Assembly (NCBI GenBank): GCA_002361155.1
Contig: DERZ01000058.1
Coordinates: 55,636 to 86,703, forward strand
Direction of reading: 5' to 3'
DNA: 31,068 nt
Source: Porphyromonadaceae bacterium UBA3327
GTDB lineage: Bacteria > Bacteroidota > Bacteroidia > Bacteroidales > Muribaculaceae
The notes under the pieces are model-generated. The model saw nothing but the letters and a program-made list of their open reading frames with translations, was not told where the DNA came from and made no database searches. Every line of letters starts with the position of its first letter. Positions within the stretch are counted from its first letter, which is position 1. Shown piece after piece: positions 25,459 to 31,068 of this stretch. A program made the translations under genes and the position numbers.

Positions 25459-26445
25459 TCACTCTTTTTTATGCGGCATGATTCTCTTGAGGAGGAACCT
25501 GATGAAGAAGCGGATGTCCGTGTTGAGGCTCCGTATGGGCGTGAGGATAGGTCTGAAGCGTTTTTTTCCCTTCGGGTCGCAGAATATGCTTATGCTCGAG
25601 GGATGGCATTCGACCTCGACTGTCTCGGGCATTTCCGCCACATCGCCGTCGATGTGGACTGTGCCGGGGAGTTTGCGGATGGTGGCTCTCGGTGTGCGGA
25701 TTGTCTGGATTATGATGTTGCTGTTGATTCGTCCCGTGAAAAGTTCCACTCCCACCATGACGCGGGTAAAAGGATCGCCGGAGTGTATCACCGTGATGTC
25801 GAGCACTCCGTCGTGGATCGAGGCCGTGGGGGCGATGAATGCGTTGTTGCCGTACTGCGACGCATTGCATACCGCCACAAGAAAGGCTTTCACCCGGAAT
25901 GTGGCTTCCGGAGTGGAGATCTCGTATTCCTCCGACCTGTACTTAAGGTAAACCTTGAATACGCTCTGCAGGTAGGTGATAAGTCCGCGTCGGCTTGCCG
26001 ATGAGAACTGGCGGCTCACTTCGGCGTCGAACCCCATGCCGAACGTGCAGAAAAAAGGGCGTCCGTTGGCTGTGCCGTAGTCGCATCTCTTGGGATAATC
26101 TGCCGCGATCACATCGATTGCCTTATCAATGTCGATTGAAAGAATCACGTGGCGGGCAAGCCCGTTGCCCGACCCGAGGGGGATGATGCCGAGCACAGTG
26201 CGGCTTCCGGCTATGCCGGTGGCAACCTCGTTGACCGTGCCGTCGCCCCCGGCGGCCACAACCGCGTAGTATCCCTTTTCGGCGGCTTCTCGCGCCAGCT
26301 CAAGCGCATGCCCCGCCCGTTCGGTGGCTTTGGTCTTAACTTCATATCCGGCGGCTTCCAGCCGGCGGTGCGCCGTCGCGATTATCTCCCGCTTCGGAAG
26401 TATCCCCGAAATGGGATTCACTATCAAAAGTAACTTTTTGCTCAT
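25459..26445 (-). CDS. Diacylglycerol/lipid kinase family protein (DagK/YegS-like)
   Basis: This 328-residue cytoplasmic lipid kinase has the diacylglycerol kinase catalytic domain at the N terminus. IVNPISG is the first nucleotide-binding segment, GGDGT at residues 66-70 is the active-site loop, and IPLGSGNGLARH follows. The C-terminal two-layer beta domain ends with IDGDVAEMPETVEVE, the conserved DGE-like element. The substrate (diacylglycerol, sphingoid base or other lipid) cannot be told from sequence; Bacteroidota make sphingolipids, so both are open. The tail is strongly basic. The upstream region carries two identical near-palindromes. Confidence 0.93.
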   Translation of the reverse strand: MSKKLLLIVNPISGILPKREIIATAHRRLEAAGYEVKTKATERAGHALELAREAAEKGYYAVVAAGGDGTVNEVATGIAGSRTVLGIIPLGSGNGLARHVILSIDIDKAIDVIAADYPKRCDYGTANGRPFFCTFGMGFDAEVSRQFSSASRRGLITYLQSVFKVYLKYRSEEYEISTPEATFRVKAFLVAVCNASQYGNNAFIAPTASIHDGVLDITVIHSGDPFTRVMVGVELFTGRINSNIIIQTIRTPRATIRKLPGTVHIDGDVAEMPETVEVECHPSSISIFCDPKGKKRFRPILTPIRSLNTDIRFFIRFLLKRIMPHKKE

Positions 26446-26485
26446 GTTTAGTGTATAAAAACGCGATTTTAAGGCTTCTATGGGA

Positions 26486-26499
26486 ATGTTTTATAACAT
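26486..26499. repeat. Near-palindrome copy 1, candidate operator
   Basis: ATGTTTTATAACAT, with inverted ATGTT/AACAT arms, is identical to the copy at 26555. It lies in the predicted leader of the lipid kinase gene, downstream of its candidate -7 box. Confidence 0.5.
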
Positions 26500-26527
26500 A
26501 ATAGACTGTATAAATGCCAATTTTCTA

Positions 26528-26535
26528 CAAAAATA
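26528..26535 (-). promoter_or_regulatory. Candidate -7 box for the lipid kinase gene
   Basis: Minus-strand TATTTTTG matches the -7 consensus, 83 bases upstream of the start at 26445. There is no TTTG at the -33 distance; instead palindrome copy 2 begins exactly 19 bases upstream, where an activator could act. Confidence 0.45.
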
Positions 26536-26554
26536 ACTAAAAATATCGAAAATT

Positions 26555-26568
26555 ATGTTTTATAACAT
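26555..26568. repeat. Near-palindrome copy 2, candidate operator
   Basis: This is a second exact copy of ATGTTTTATAACAT, 69 bases from the first. It covers the -33 position of the lipid kinase promoter and ends 9 bases before the -33 box of the divergent small-RNA promoter, so one regulator could control both directions. Confidence 0.5.
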
Positions 26569-26577
26569 CACATTTTT

Positions 26578-26609
26578 TTTGGAATCGCTTTTCAGATGAA
26601 GTAATTTTG
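26578..26609 (+). promoter_or_regulatory. Consensus promoter of the predicted small RNA
   Basis: TTTG at 26578-26581, a 20-base spacer and TAATTTTG at 26602-26609 give a full match to the Bacteroides promoter consensus on the plus strand. No plus-strand gene follows until 30034. Confidence 0.75.
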
Positions 26610-26614
26610 CGGTG

Positions 26615-26840
26615 TAAAAAATGAGAAATGAGAAAAGCCTTATAGGTACAACATAGAACCTTAATACCGATTTATCTTAGGTCTAATGCCTGAAAAACGG
26701 AAGTGATAAAATATTAACTGAAACAACAGGGTAATTGATTATTATTTTGACCTTAATCTGAAATTGGAAAAAGATACCGGCGGGAGTCGTCAATCTTTCT
26801 CACGAGCTTTCAACGTTCTGTTGGGGGCTCGTTAGTTTTT
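26615..26840 (+). ncRNA. Predicted stand-alone structured small RNA, about 225 nt
   Basis: The transcript is bounded by a consensus promoter (-7 box ending at 26609) and an intrinsic terminator at 26802-26840, with no plausible protein gene inside. The body can fold as a long imperfect rod. TGAGAAA (26629-26635) pairs with TTTCTCA (26796-26802), GCC with GGC (26779-26781), and GGTA (26645-26648) with TACC (26775-26778). CCGATTT (26667-26673) pairs with AAATTGG (26761-26767), then TTA/TAA and GGTC/GACC, and an apical AAAATA/TATTTT arm closes it. A rod with internal bubbles is reminiscent of 6S RNA, but I cannot assign a family. An 11-codon ORF (MRNEKSLIGTT) opens at 26621 and is probably incidental. 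It shows no marks of tmRNA, SRP RNA or RNase P RNA. Confidence 0.6.
26802..26840 (+). terminator. Intrinsic terminator of the predicted small RNA
   Basis: Arms 26802-26814 and 26820-26832 form a 13-bp stem with a 5-base loop, followed by TAGTTTTT. Three consecutive pairs are U-G wobbles (TTT against GGG), which pair only in plus-strand RNA; on the minus strand they would be A-C mismatches. This sets the direction as plus. Confidence 0.8.
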
Positions 26841-26871
26841 CAGAATAATCTTCCGGATAATACAAGAACAA

Positions 26872-26904
26872 CAATGGCGGAAGCAATGTTTGCTTCCGCC
26901 ATTG
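26872..26904 (-). terminator. Terminator of the M3 peptidase gene, perfect 15-bp hairpin
   Basis: Arms 26872-26886 and 26890-26904 are perfect reverse complements around a 3-base loop. It starts 34 bases after the M3 peptidase stop. On the minus strand TTGTTCTTG follows. It could also stop leftover plus-strand read-through from the small RNA. Confidence 0.75.
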
Positions 26905-26937
26905 AATTGTCGTTATGTCCGGTCAGGCCGGAATTAA

Positions 26938-29061
26938 TTATTTCTTCTTGGCGGGTGCGAATCCGCGGAGTCGGAGAAGTGCGCCGGTATCGGGGGTGTG
27001 GCCGCGGAAACGCTTGAAGAGTACCATGGCGTCCTCGGTGTCGCCCGCCTGGAGAATGTTCTTCTTGAAGGAAGCCGCTGTCTTGGGGTCGAAGATTCCT
27101 TTCTCCTCGAATAGTTCCCATGCGTCGGCTTCGAGGACCTGTGCCCAGGTATAGGTGTAGTATCCGGAAGCATAGCCGTCATCGCCGAAGATGTGCTTGA
27201 AGTAGGGAGAGCGGTAGCGGAATGTGATTTCCTTAGGCATACCGATCTTTTCGGCTACCTCGGCCTCGAAGGCCGCGGGGTCGGCCACTTCCGTCTGCTG
27301 TCCGTACATCATGTCGAGAATGGCGGCTCCTACAGCCTCGGTGGTGACGAAGCCTTCGTTGAATGTTCCGCTTGCGGTGAGTTTCTCGATTACGTCATCC
27401 GGAATAGCTTCTCCGGTCTTGTAGTGGCGCGCATATTTCTTAAGCACTTCGGGAGCGAATCCCCAGTGTTCGTATAGCTGTGAGCAGAGTTCCACGTAGT
27501 CGCGGTCGACGTTGGTGCCGGCCAGCGACTTGTAGGGCGCTGTGGTGAGCATTCCCTGGAGAGCGTGGCCGAACTCGTGGAAGAGAGTCTCCACCTCGTC
27601 GAGCGTGAGAAGCGAGGGAGTCTCGGCTGTGGGTGCCGTGAAGTTGCCGACATTGTATACGATGGGACGTTTGTAGGAGCCGTCGCCGTAGAGACCGGCG
27701 CCCTGCATCTGTTCCATCCATGCTCCCTGGCGTTTGGTGGCGCGGGGGAAATAGTCGCACATCCAGACGGCTACATGTTCGCCGGTCTTGGCGTCGACCA
27801 CATCGTAGACCATCACATCCTCATGATATTTGGGAGCGTCGGGCATCGGGACCATCTTTACCCCGAAGAGTTTCTCCGTGGTGTCGAAGAGTCCTTTCTT
27901 CACGGCTTCGAGTTCGAAGTAGGGACGGAGGGCTGCCTCGTCGAGGTCGAATTTCTCCTTCTTTACCTTGTCAGCGTAATAGTAGTAGTCGTAGGGGGCG
28001 ATTTTGAAACCGCCTCCATGGGCGTCTACGTATTTCTGCATGTCCGCCACTTCCTCTGCGGAGCGGGCTACAGCCGGTTCGAACACCTGCATCAACAGTT
28101 CGGAAGCGGCCTCCGGGGTCTTGGCCATCACGCGGGAGGTCATCATCCTGGCAAAGTTGTCAAAGCCCATAAGTCTGGCCTTTTCATTGCGCAGCCTGAC
28201 TATCTCGGAGATGACCGGGAGGTTGGAATTGTCGCCGTACGATGCGAGGCTGGTGTATCCCTCGTAGACTGCCTTGCGGAGGCCGCGGTTGTCGGCATAC
28301 TGCAGCACGGGCAGACGGCTCGGTGCATGGAGCGTGAAGACCCAGAGACCGTCAAGGTTGCGGGCCTTGGCCTCCTGGGCGGCCATCGCCACTGATGACT
28401 CCGGCAGTCCGGCGAGATCCTGCTCGTCGTATACTACAACTGCAAACTGGTTTGTGGCGCTGAGAAGATTTTTGTTGAACTTGATGAAAAGTTTCGATAT
28501 CTGGTCATTGATCTTGACGAGTTGCTCTTTTTTGTCGGCGGGAAGAGCCGCGCCCTGCTCGGCGAACTCGCGGTAATATTTCTCCACGAGGCGCTTCTGC
28601 ACCGGTGTGAGTTTCAGCTTGTCGCGGGAGTCATAGACCTGACGGATGCGGTCAAAGAGAGCCTGATTGAGGTTTACTTTGTTGTTGGCCTCGTTCAGCA
28701 GGGGGATTGCCTGTTCCGACATCTCGGCGAACTCGGGAGTGCCGAGAGCCTCCATATAATGGTAGAAAACAGCCGCCACGCGTTCCAGAATCGGAGAGAG
28801 ATTCTCGAGCGGAAGGATGGTGTTGTCGAAATCGGGAGTGGCGCGGTTCATGACAATCGCGTTGATTGCGCGGTCCTGCTCCTCGATGCCGGCCTTGATG
28901 GCGGGGATGAAATCGGATGTGGTGATTTTGTCGAAAGGGGCGATTTCATACTTTGTGTCGTACGGCTGAAGGAATGGATTCTGTCGTTCGGCAGCCATGG
29001 CGGTCGTGGTGTTGACGGCGAGGAGCAGAGCTCCTCCGGCCAGAATGGATGATAATCTCAT
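26938..29061 (-). CDS. M3-family zinc metallopeptidase, secreted (dipeptidyl carboxypeptidase Dcp-like)
   Basis: This 707-residue thimet-oligopeptidase-family enzyme removes short peptides from oligopeptides. The zinc motif is H495-E-F-G-H499 (ETLFHEFGHALQGM), with the third ligand Glu downstream in the DRDYVELCSQLYEHW segment. The C-terminal GYYTYTWAQVLEADAWELF is the substrate-tyrosine region of the Dcp branch. From the start at 29061 the N terminus (MRLSSILAGGALLLAVN, then TTTAMAAE) is a cleavable signal peptide, so it is periplasmic; the longer frame to 29109 crosses toward the promoter. A consensus promoter lies 38 bases upstream. Confidence 0.95.
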   Translation of the reverse strand: MRLSSILAGGALLLAVNTTTAMAAERQNPFLQPYDTKYEIAPFDKITTSDFIPAIKAGIEEQDRAINAIVMNRATPDFDNTILPLENLSPILERVAAVFYHYMEALGTPEFAEMSEQAIPLLNEANNKVNLNQALFDRIRQVYDSRDKLKLTPVQKRLVEKYYREFAEQGAALPADKKEQLVKINDQISKLFIKFNKNLLSATNQFAVVVYDEQDLAGLPESSVAMAAQEAKARNLDGLWVFTLHAPSRLPVLQYADNRGLRKAVYEGYTSLASYGDNSNLPVISEIVRLRNEKARLMGFDNFARMMTSRVMAKTPEAASELLMQVFEPAVARSAEEVADMQKYVDAHGGGFKIAPYDYYYYADKVKKEKFDLDEAALRPYFELEAVKKGLFDTTEKLFGVKMVPMPDAPKYHEDVMVYDVVDAKTGEHVAVWMCDYFPRATKRQGAWMEQMQGAGLYGDGSYKRPIVYNVGNFTAPTAETPSLLTLDEVETLFHEFGHALQGMLTTAPYKSLAGTNVDRDYVELCSQLYEHWGFAPEVLKKYARHYKTGEAIPDDVIEKLTASGTFNEGFVTTEAVGAAILDMMYGQQTEVADPAAFEAEVAEKIGMPKEITFRYRSPYFKHIFGDDGYASGYYTYTWAQVLEADAWELFEEKGIFDPKTAASFKKNILQAGDTEDAMVLFKRFRGHTPDTGALLRLRGFAPAKKK

Positions 29062-29098
29062 TATTTGAAAGATTAGAAATAGTTTTAAGATTTGGAGA

Positions 29099-29129
29099 CA
29101 AAAATACAAAAAAATATCCCGGCGCCAAA
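29099..29129 (-). promoter_or_regulatory. Consensus promoter of the M3 peptidase gene
   Basis: Minus-strand TTTG (29126-29129), a 19-base spacer and TATTTTTG (29099-29106) match the Bacteroides consensus fully, with the -7 box 38 bases before the start codon. This supports the start at 29061. Confidence 0.8.
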
Positions 29130-29197
29130 ATTATGATATATATTTTCTTTAAATATATTCATTCTCGTTTTGTCAGAACCATTGAGGATAAAGGCAA

Positions 29198-29252
29198 CGG
29201 CTCCCGGAGCCGGAGGGCTCGGGAGCCGGTTTAGGAACGCGCCTGACGCGTT
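29198..29252 (-). terminator. Tandem hairpins terminating the HU gene
   Basis: Nearest the gene, AACGCG/CGCGTT (29236-29252) forms a 6-bp stem. Then CGGCTCCCG/CGGGAGCCG (29198-29228) forms a 9-bp stem extended by AGCC/GGCT past a bulge. Only a short T-rich tract (TTGCCTTTATCC) follows on the minus strand. Confidence 0.65.
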
Positions 29253-29269
29253 GTGGAGTCGGGTCGGGA

Positions 29270-29533
29270 TTATTTGCCGAGGTCGGCGGCCGGTTTGAAC
29301 TTCACTACCTTGCGGGCCGGGATCTCGATTTTCTCTTTTGTGCGCGGGTTGATGCCGGTACGGGCCTCTTTCTCCATTACGGAAAATGTGCCGAATCCGA
29401 TGAGCTGTACCTTATCGTCGTTGGAGAGCGCCTGGGCTATTGATTCGAGAACTGCGTCAAGAGCTGCCTTGGCGTCAACTTTGTTGAGTTTTGCCTTGGC
29501 GGCGATTTCGTTAACTAAATCTGTCTTGTTCAT
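29270..29533 (-). CDS. HU/IHF-family DNA-binding protein
   Basis: This 87-residue nucleoid protein bends and compacts DNA as a dimer. The N-terminal helices (MNKTDLVNEIAAKAKL) are followed by the beta-saddle with the conserved IGFGTFSVMEKEARTG and the DNA-intercalating arm GINPRTKEKIEIPARKVVKFKPA, visible here as GINPRTKEKIEIPA. The Pro of the NP tip is present. Full length matches HU. It is transcribed alone from a promoter about 195 bases upstream, through an unusually long structured leader. HU versus IHF cannot be told. Confidence 0.96.
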   Translation of the reverse strand: MNKTDLVNEIAAKAKLNKVDAKAALDAVLESIAQALSNDDKVQLIGFGTFSVMEKEARTGINPRTKEKIEIPARKVVKFKPAADLGK

Positions 29534-29720
29534 ATAGGTGAATTTTAGTGAAGTCGGCTCCGCTTGGGTGACATTGTCAATGCCGGGTCATGGGTCGTCT
29601 TCGGGTTAGAGTATGGTTTTTCATTTAAGTGCCTTTCCACAAAAAATGTCAACGCTGTGGCTTGGGATAGATGTCCGTCGGGCTTCTGAAAGCACTTGAA
29701 TTATTGTCCCGGACATTTAC
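29534..29720 (-). promoter_or_regulatory. Structured 5' leader of the HU gene
   Basis: About 187 bases lie between the predicted start of transcription and HU. Potential stems are ATGTCCG/CGGACAT (29671-29677 with 29710-29716) and CCACA/TGTGG (29637-29641 with 29656-29660). AAGTGC, in the loop of the first stem (29692-29697), can also pair with GCACTT (29627-29632), which would make a pseudoknot or a switch. Confidence 0.45.
29577..29624 (-). CDS. Possible 15-codon upstream ORF in the HU leader
   Basis: An ATG at 29624 opens a short frame, MKNHTLTRRRPMTRH, ending at 29577, 43 bases before the HU start. It lies just downstream of the pairing element at 29627-29636. It may be a regulatory leader peptide or chance; there is no independent coding evidence. 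Confidence 0.25.
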   Translation of the reverse strand: MKNHTLTRRRPMTRH

Positions 29721-29725
29721 GCCCA

Positions 29726-29756
29726 CAAATATAGCACATTATGGACTATCCACAAA
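29726..29756 (-). promoter_or_regulatory. Consensus promoter of the HU gene
   Basis: Minus-strand TTTG (29753-29756), a 19-base spacer and TATATTTG (29726-29733) match the Bacteroides consensus fully. The resulting leader is about 187 bases. Confidence 0.8.
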
Positions 29757-30033
29757 CAAATTCGGTAAAAAAAGCTTTTATTTTGCGGAATTTTTCCGAA
29801 ATTTCTGTAATTTTATGGACTTTCCGACGCAAAATCACGGGAAATCAGCATAAAACCGGTATCTGTGGTTAAATCTATGCCTACAACATGAACATTTGTA
29901 TGGCACCGGTAGTTCTGACTCCGTGTAATTTTCAAAGATGACAATATTAATTTTTGAAAAAACTCCGTTTTGTAATTATATACCCCATTTAGTTTTCCCG
30001 TGACGAAGTCGCGGGATAGAAAAAGATTAGATA
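29757..30033 (+). other. AT-rich gap upstream of the rhomboid genes, with a leader hairpin
   Basis: I see no gene in this 277-base stretch. Just before the rhomboid start, CCCGTGAC/GTCGCGGG (29997-30015, one U-G pair, GAA loop) forms a stable 8-bp hairpin that ends 18 bases before the ATG. TAGTTTTC at 29990-29997 is a seven-of-eight -7 box, with TTTG 17 bases upstream, but it overlaps the hairpin by one base. The promoter assignment is weak. Confidence 0.4.
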
Positions 30034-30795
30034 ATGGCATCATTCAGCTCAAGAATAGACATACCGCCCGTAACCAAGAATCTGCTTGTCATCAATATCA
30101 TGTTATGGCTGGTGGAGTTCATATTTCCAGGTTTTGCCGAGCGGACCCTTCTTCCCCGCCTCGGGCTGCATTATATCGGCAGCGATCTGTTCAATCCAGC
30201 TCAGCTGTTCACATACATGTTCCTGCACGATCCTTCAGGGATCACGCATATATTCTTCAATATGTTTTCGCTCTGGATGTTCGGGCGGATTCTGGAGCGA
30301 GTATGGGGCGGCAAGAGGTATTTGCTTTTCTACCTGGTGTGCGGCGTGGGTGCCGCATTTGCACAGGAGGCTGTGTGGGCAATGACGTGGCGCCATGAGT
30401 ATATCCAGGGCATAGCCGCGCTCAACGGGTTGACCTACGACCACATGCAGCAGATTGTAGACCAGGCCACGGCAGCCGGTGATTCCGGATTTCTGGCGGG
30501 TATGGCCGACATGAAGAGCCGCATGATGACCGTCGGCGCTTCCGGCGCTATATTCGGTCTGCTGCTCGGCTTTGCTTTCGTGTTCCCCAACATGCCTCTA
30601 TATCTTTTCTTTATACCGGTTCCCATCAAGGCCAAATATATGGTGATCGGATACGCTGTTCTCGAATTTTTATTCGGGGTGCAGGGTGGCGGCACAATCG
30701 CGCATTTCGCCCACCTCGGAGGAATGCTGTTCGGGCTGGCCATGATGCTCTACTGGAAGAGGAAAGGCACCTTGCACGGCAATGGCTACTATTGA
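30034..30795 (+). CDS. Rhomboid-family intramembrane serine protease
   Basis: This 253-residue polytopic protease cleaves membrane helices inside the bilayer. The catalytic serine is S170 in GASGAIFG, and the partner histidine is H227 in HFAHLGGMLFG. The oxyanion-region HXXXN motif is in THIFFNMFSLWMFG, and WGGKR in the first loop region is also present. There are about six hydrophobic segments, plus a polar insert of some 40 residues (about 125-165) before the serine helix. It overlaps a second rhomboid gene by 14 bases. Confidence 0.94.
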   Translation: MASFSSRIDIPPVTKNLLVINIMLWLVEFIFPGFAERTLLPRLGLHYIGSDLFNPAQLFTYMFLHDPSGITHIFFNMFSLWMFGRILERVWGGKRYLLFYLVCGVGAAFAQEAVWAMTWRHEYIQGIAALNGLTYDHMQQIVDQATAAGDSGFLAGMADMKSRMMTVGASGAIFGLLLGFAFVFPNMPLYLFFIPVPIKAKYMVIGYAVLEFLFGVQGGGTIAHFAHLGGMLFGLAMMLYWKRKGTLHGNGYY

Positions 30796-31068
30796 TACTA
30801 TCGACAGACGCGTAATGGCATGGTGCGGGGGCTCAAGAGTCCTCGCCACACTGCTTTCTGCCAATGTTCTGCTCAGCCTTATGCTGATGGCTGCCTGTGC
30901 GCTGTCAGGCATCACGGGAGTGCCGCCCGGTAGAATCGTGGAGCTTTTCACACTTTCTTCCGACATCAGCATTTTCATTACCCATCCCTGGACTTTGGCC
31001 ACATACATGGTAGTGCAGCTATCGTTTCTTCATTTGCTGTTCAACATGCTGTGGCTCTATTGGTTCGG
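30782..31068 (+). CDS. Second rhomboid-family protein (3' partial)
   Basis: A new frame opens at ATG 30782 (MATIDTIDRRVMAWCGGSR) and is uninterrupted to the window edge, giving 95 codons. The first membrane helix (VLATLLSANVLLSLMLMAAC) is followed by a loop and then HPWTLATYMVVQLSFLHLLF, continuing NMLWLYWFG. This repeats the rhomboid HXXXN motif as HLLFN and parallels the same region of the preceding gene. The catalytic Ser and His would lie beyond the window, so activity cannot be judged. The 14-base overlap with the first rhomboid implies translational coupling. Confidence 0.85.
   Translation, partial: MATIDTIDRRVMAWCGGSRVLATLLSANVLLSLMLMAACALSGITGVPPGRIVELFTLSSDISIFITHPWTLATYMVVQLSFLHLLFNMLWLYWF

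Noticed and set aside
24592..26004. A 470-codon plus-strand open frame
   Set aside because: It is antisense to the TPR and lipid kinase genes and spans the gap between them. Its translation has no recognisable domain, while both minus-strand frames have clear families.
26621..26656. An 11-codon frame (MRNEKSLIGTT) near the 5' end of the predicted small RNA
   Set aside because: It opens only a few bases after the predicted transcript start and has no downstream gene to regulate. The structured body and terminator explain the region better as a non-coding RNA.
29813..30043. A 76-codon minus-strand frame in the gap upstream of rhomboid
   Set aside because: It begins inside the rhomboid start, has no -7 box in a suitable place and no recognisable pattern. 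I treat the gap as non-coding.
1..31068. Mobile elements, CRISPR arrays, tRNA or rRNA genes, and a dedicated defence or secondary-metabolite system
   Set aside because: No transposase, integrase, regular spaced repeats, cloverleaf with CCA-end pattern or cluster of defence-type genes was seen. The gene content is housekeeping and envelope functions.

Overview
The window is a gene-dense chromosomal segment of a Bacteroidota bacterium, most likely order Bacteroidales (a Muribaculaceae-like genome would fit, but that is a guess). The evidence is the protein set (DUF3316 outer-membrane-type protein, GYF_2/TM2 protein, long LptF/G permease, M3 dipeptidyl carboxypeptidase, S41 lipoprotein) and repeated upstream matches to the Bacteroides primary sigma factor promoter, TTTG-N19-21-TAnnTTTG. 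I see no tRNA, rRNA, insertion sequence, prophage, integron or CRISPR array. Most of the window is housekeeping.

Layout. 1-2916 (+): the end of a suf iron-sulfur operon (sufC partial, sufD, sufS), closed by a very long perfect hairpin. 3022-6204 (-): pta-ackA, then lgt behind a terminator. 6356-12435 (+): LptF/G-type permease, a small GYF_2/TM2 membrane protein with a near-leaderless promoter, topoisomerase IV subunit A, and a DUF3316 protein. 12477-13442 (-): manA with its own promoter. 13652-20615 (-): a tightly packed run of aspS, nif3-like, a coiled-coil zinc-ribbon gene, queD, queE, queF, queC, an S41 protease lipoprotein and a small hypothetical. This joins AspRS to a nearly complete preQ1 pathway for queuosine, a wobble modification of tRNA-Asp, -Asn, -His and -Tyr. 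20791-24510 (-): M16 peptidase, dusB and a polysaccharide flippase. 24622-26445 (-): a membrane-anchored TPR protein and a diacylglycerol-kinase-family lipid kinase. 26938-29061 (-): secreted M3 peptidase. 29270-29533 (-): an HU-family protein with a long structured leader. 30034-end (+): two overlapping rhomboid genes, the second cut by the window edge.

The most interesting stretch is the roughly 490-bp gene-free gap at 26446-26937. It holds a consensus plus-strand promoter, about 190 nt that can fold into a long imperfect rod, and a terminator whose stem is complete only in plus-strand RNA because it uses G-U pairs. Together these predict a stand-alone small RNA of about 225 nt. Two identical 14-bp near-palindromes lie between this promoter and the divergent lipid-kinase gene and look like operators. 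I could not assign the RNA to a known family; a 6S-like RNA is one possibility to test.

Secondary points are a four-cysteine tail on SufD, a beta-clamp-like motif at the end of topoisomerase IV A, a structured HU leader with a possible 15-codon upstream ORF, and terminator-like hairpins placed just upstream of lgt and the M16 gene.
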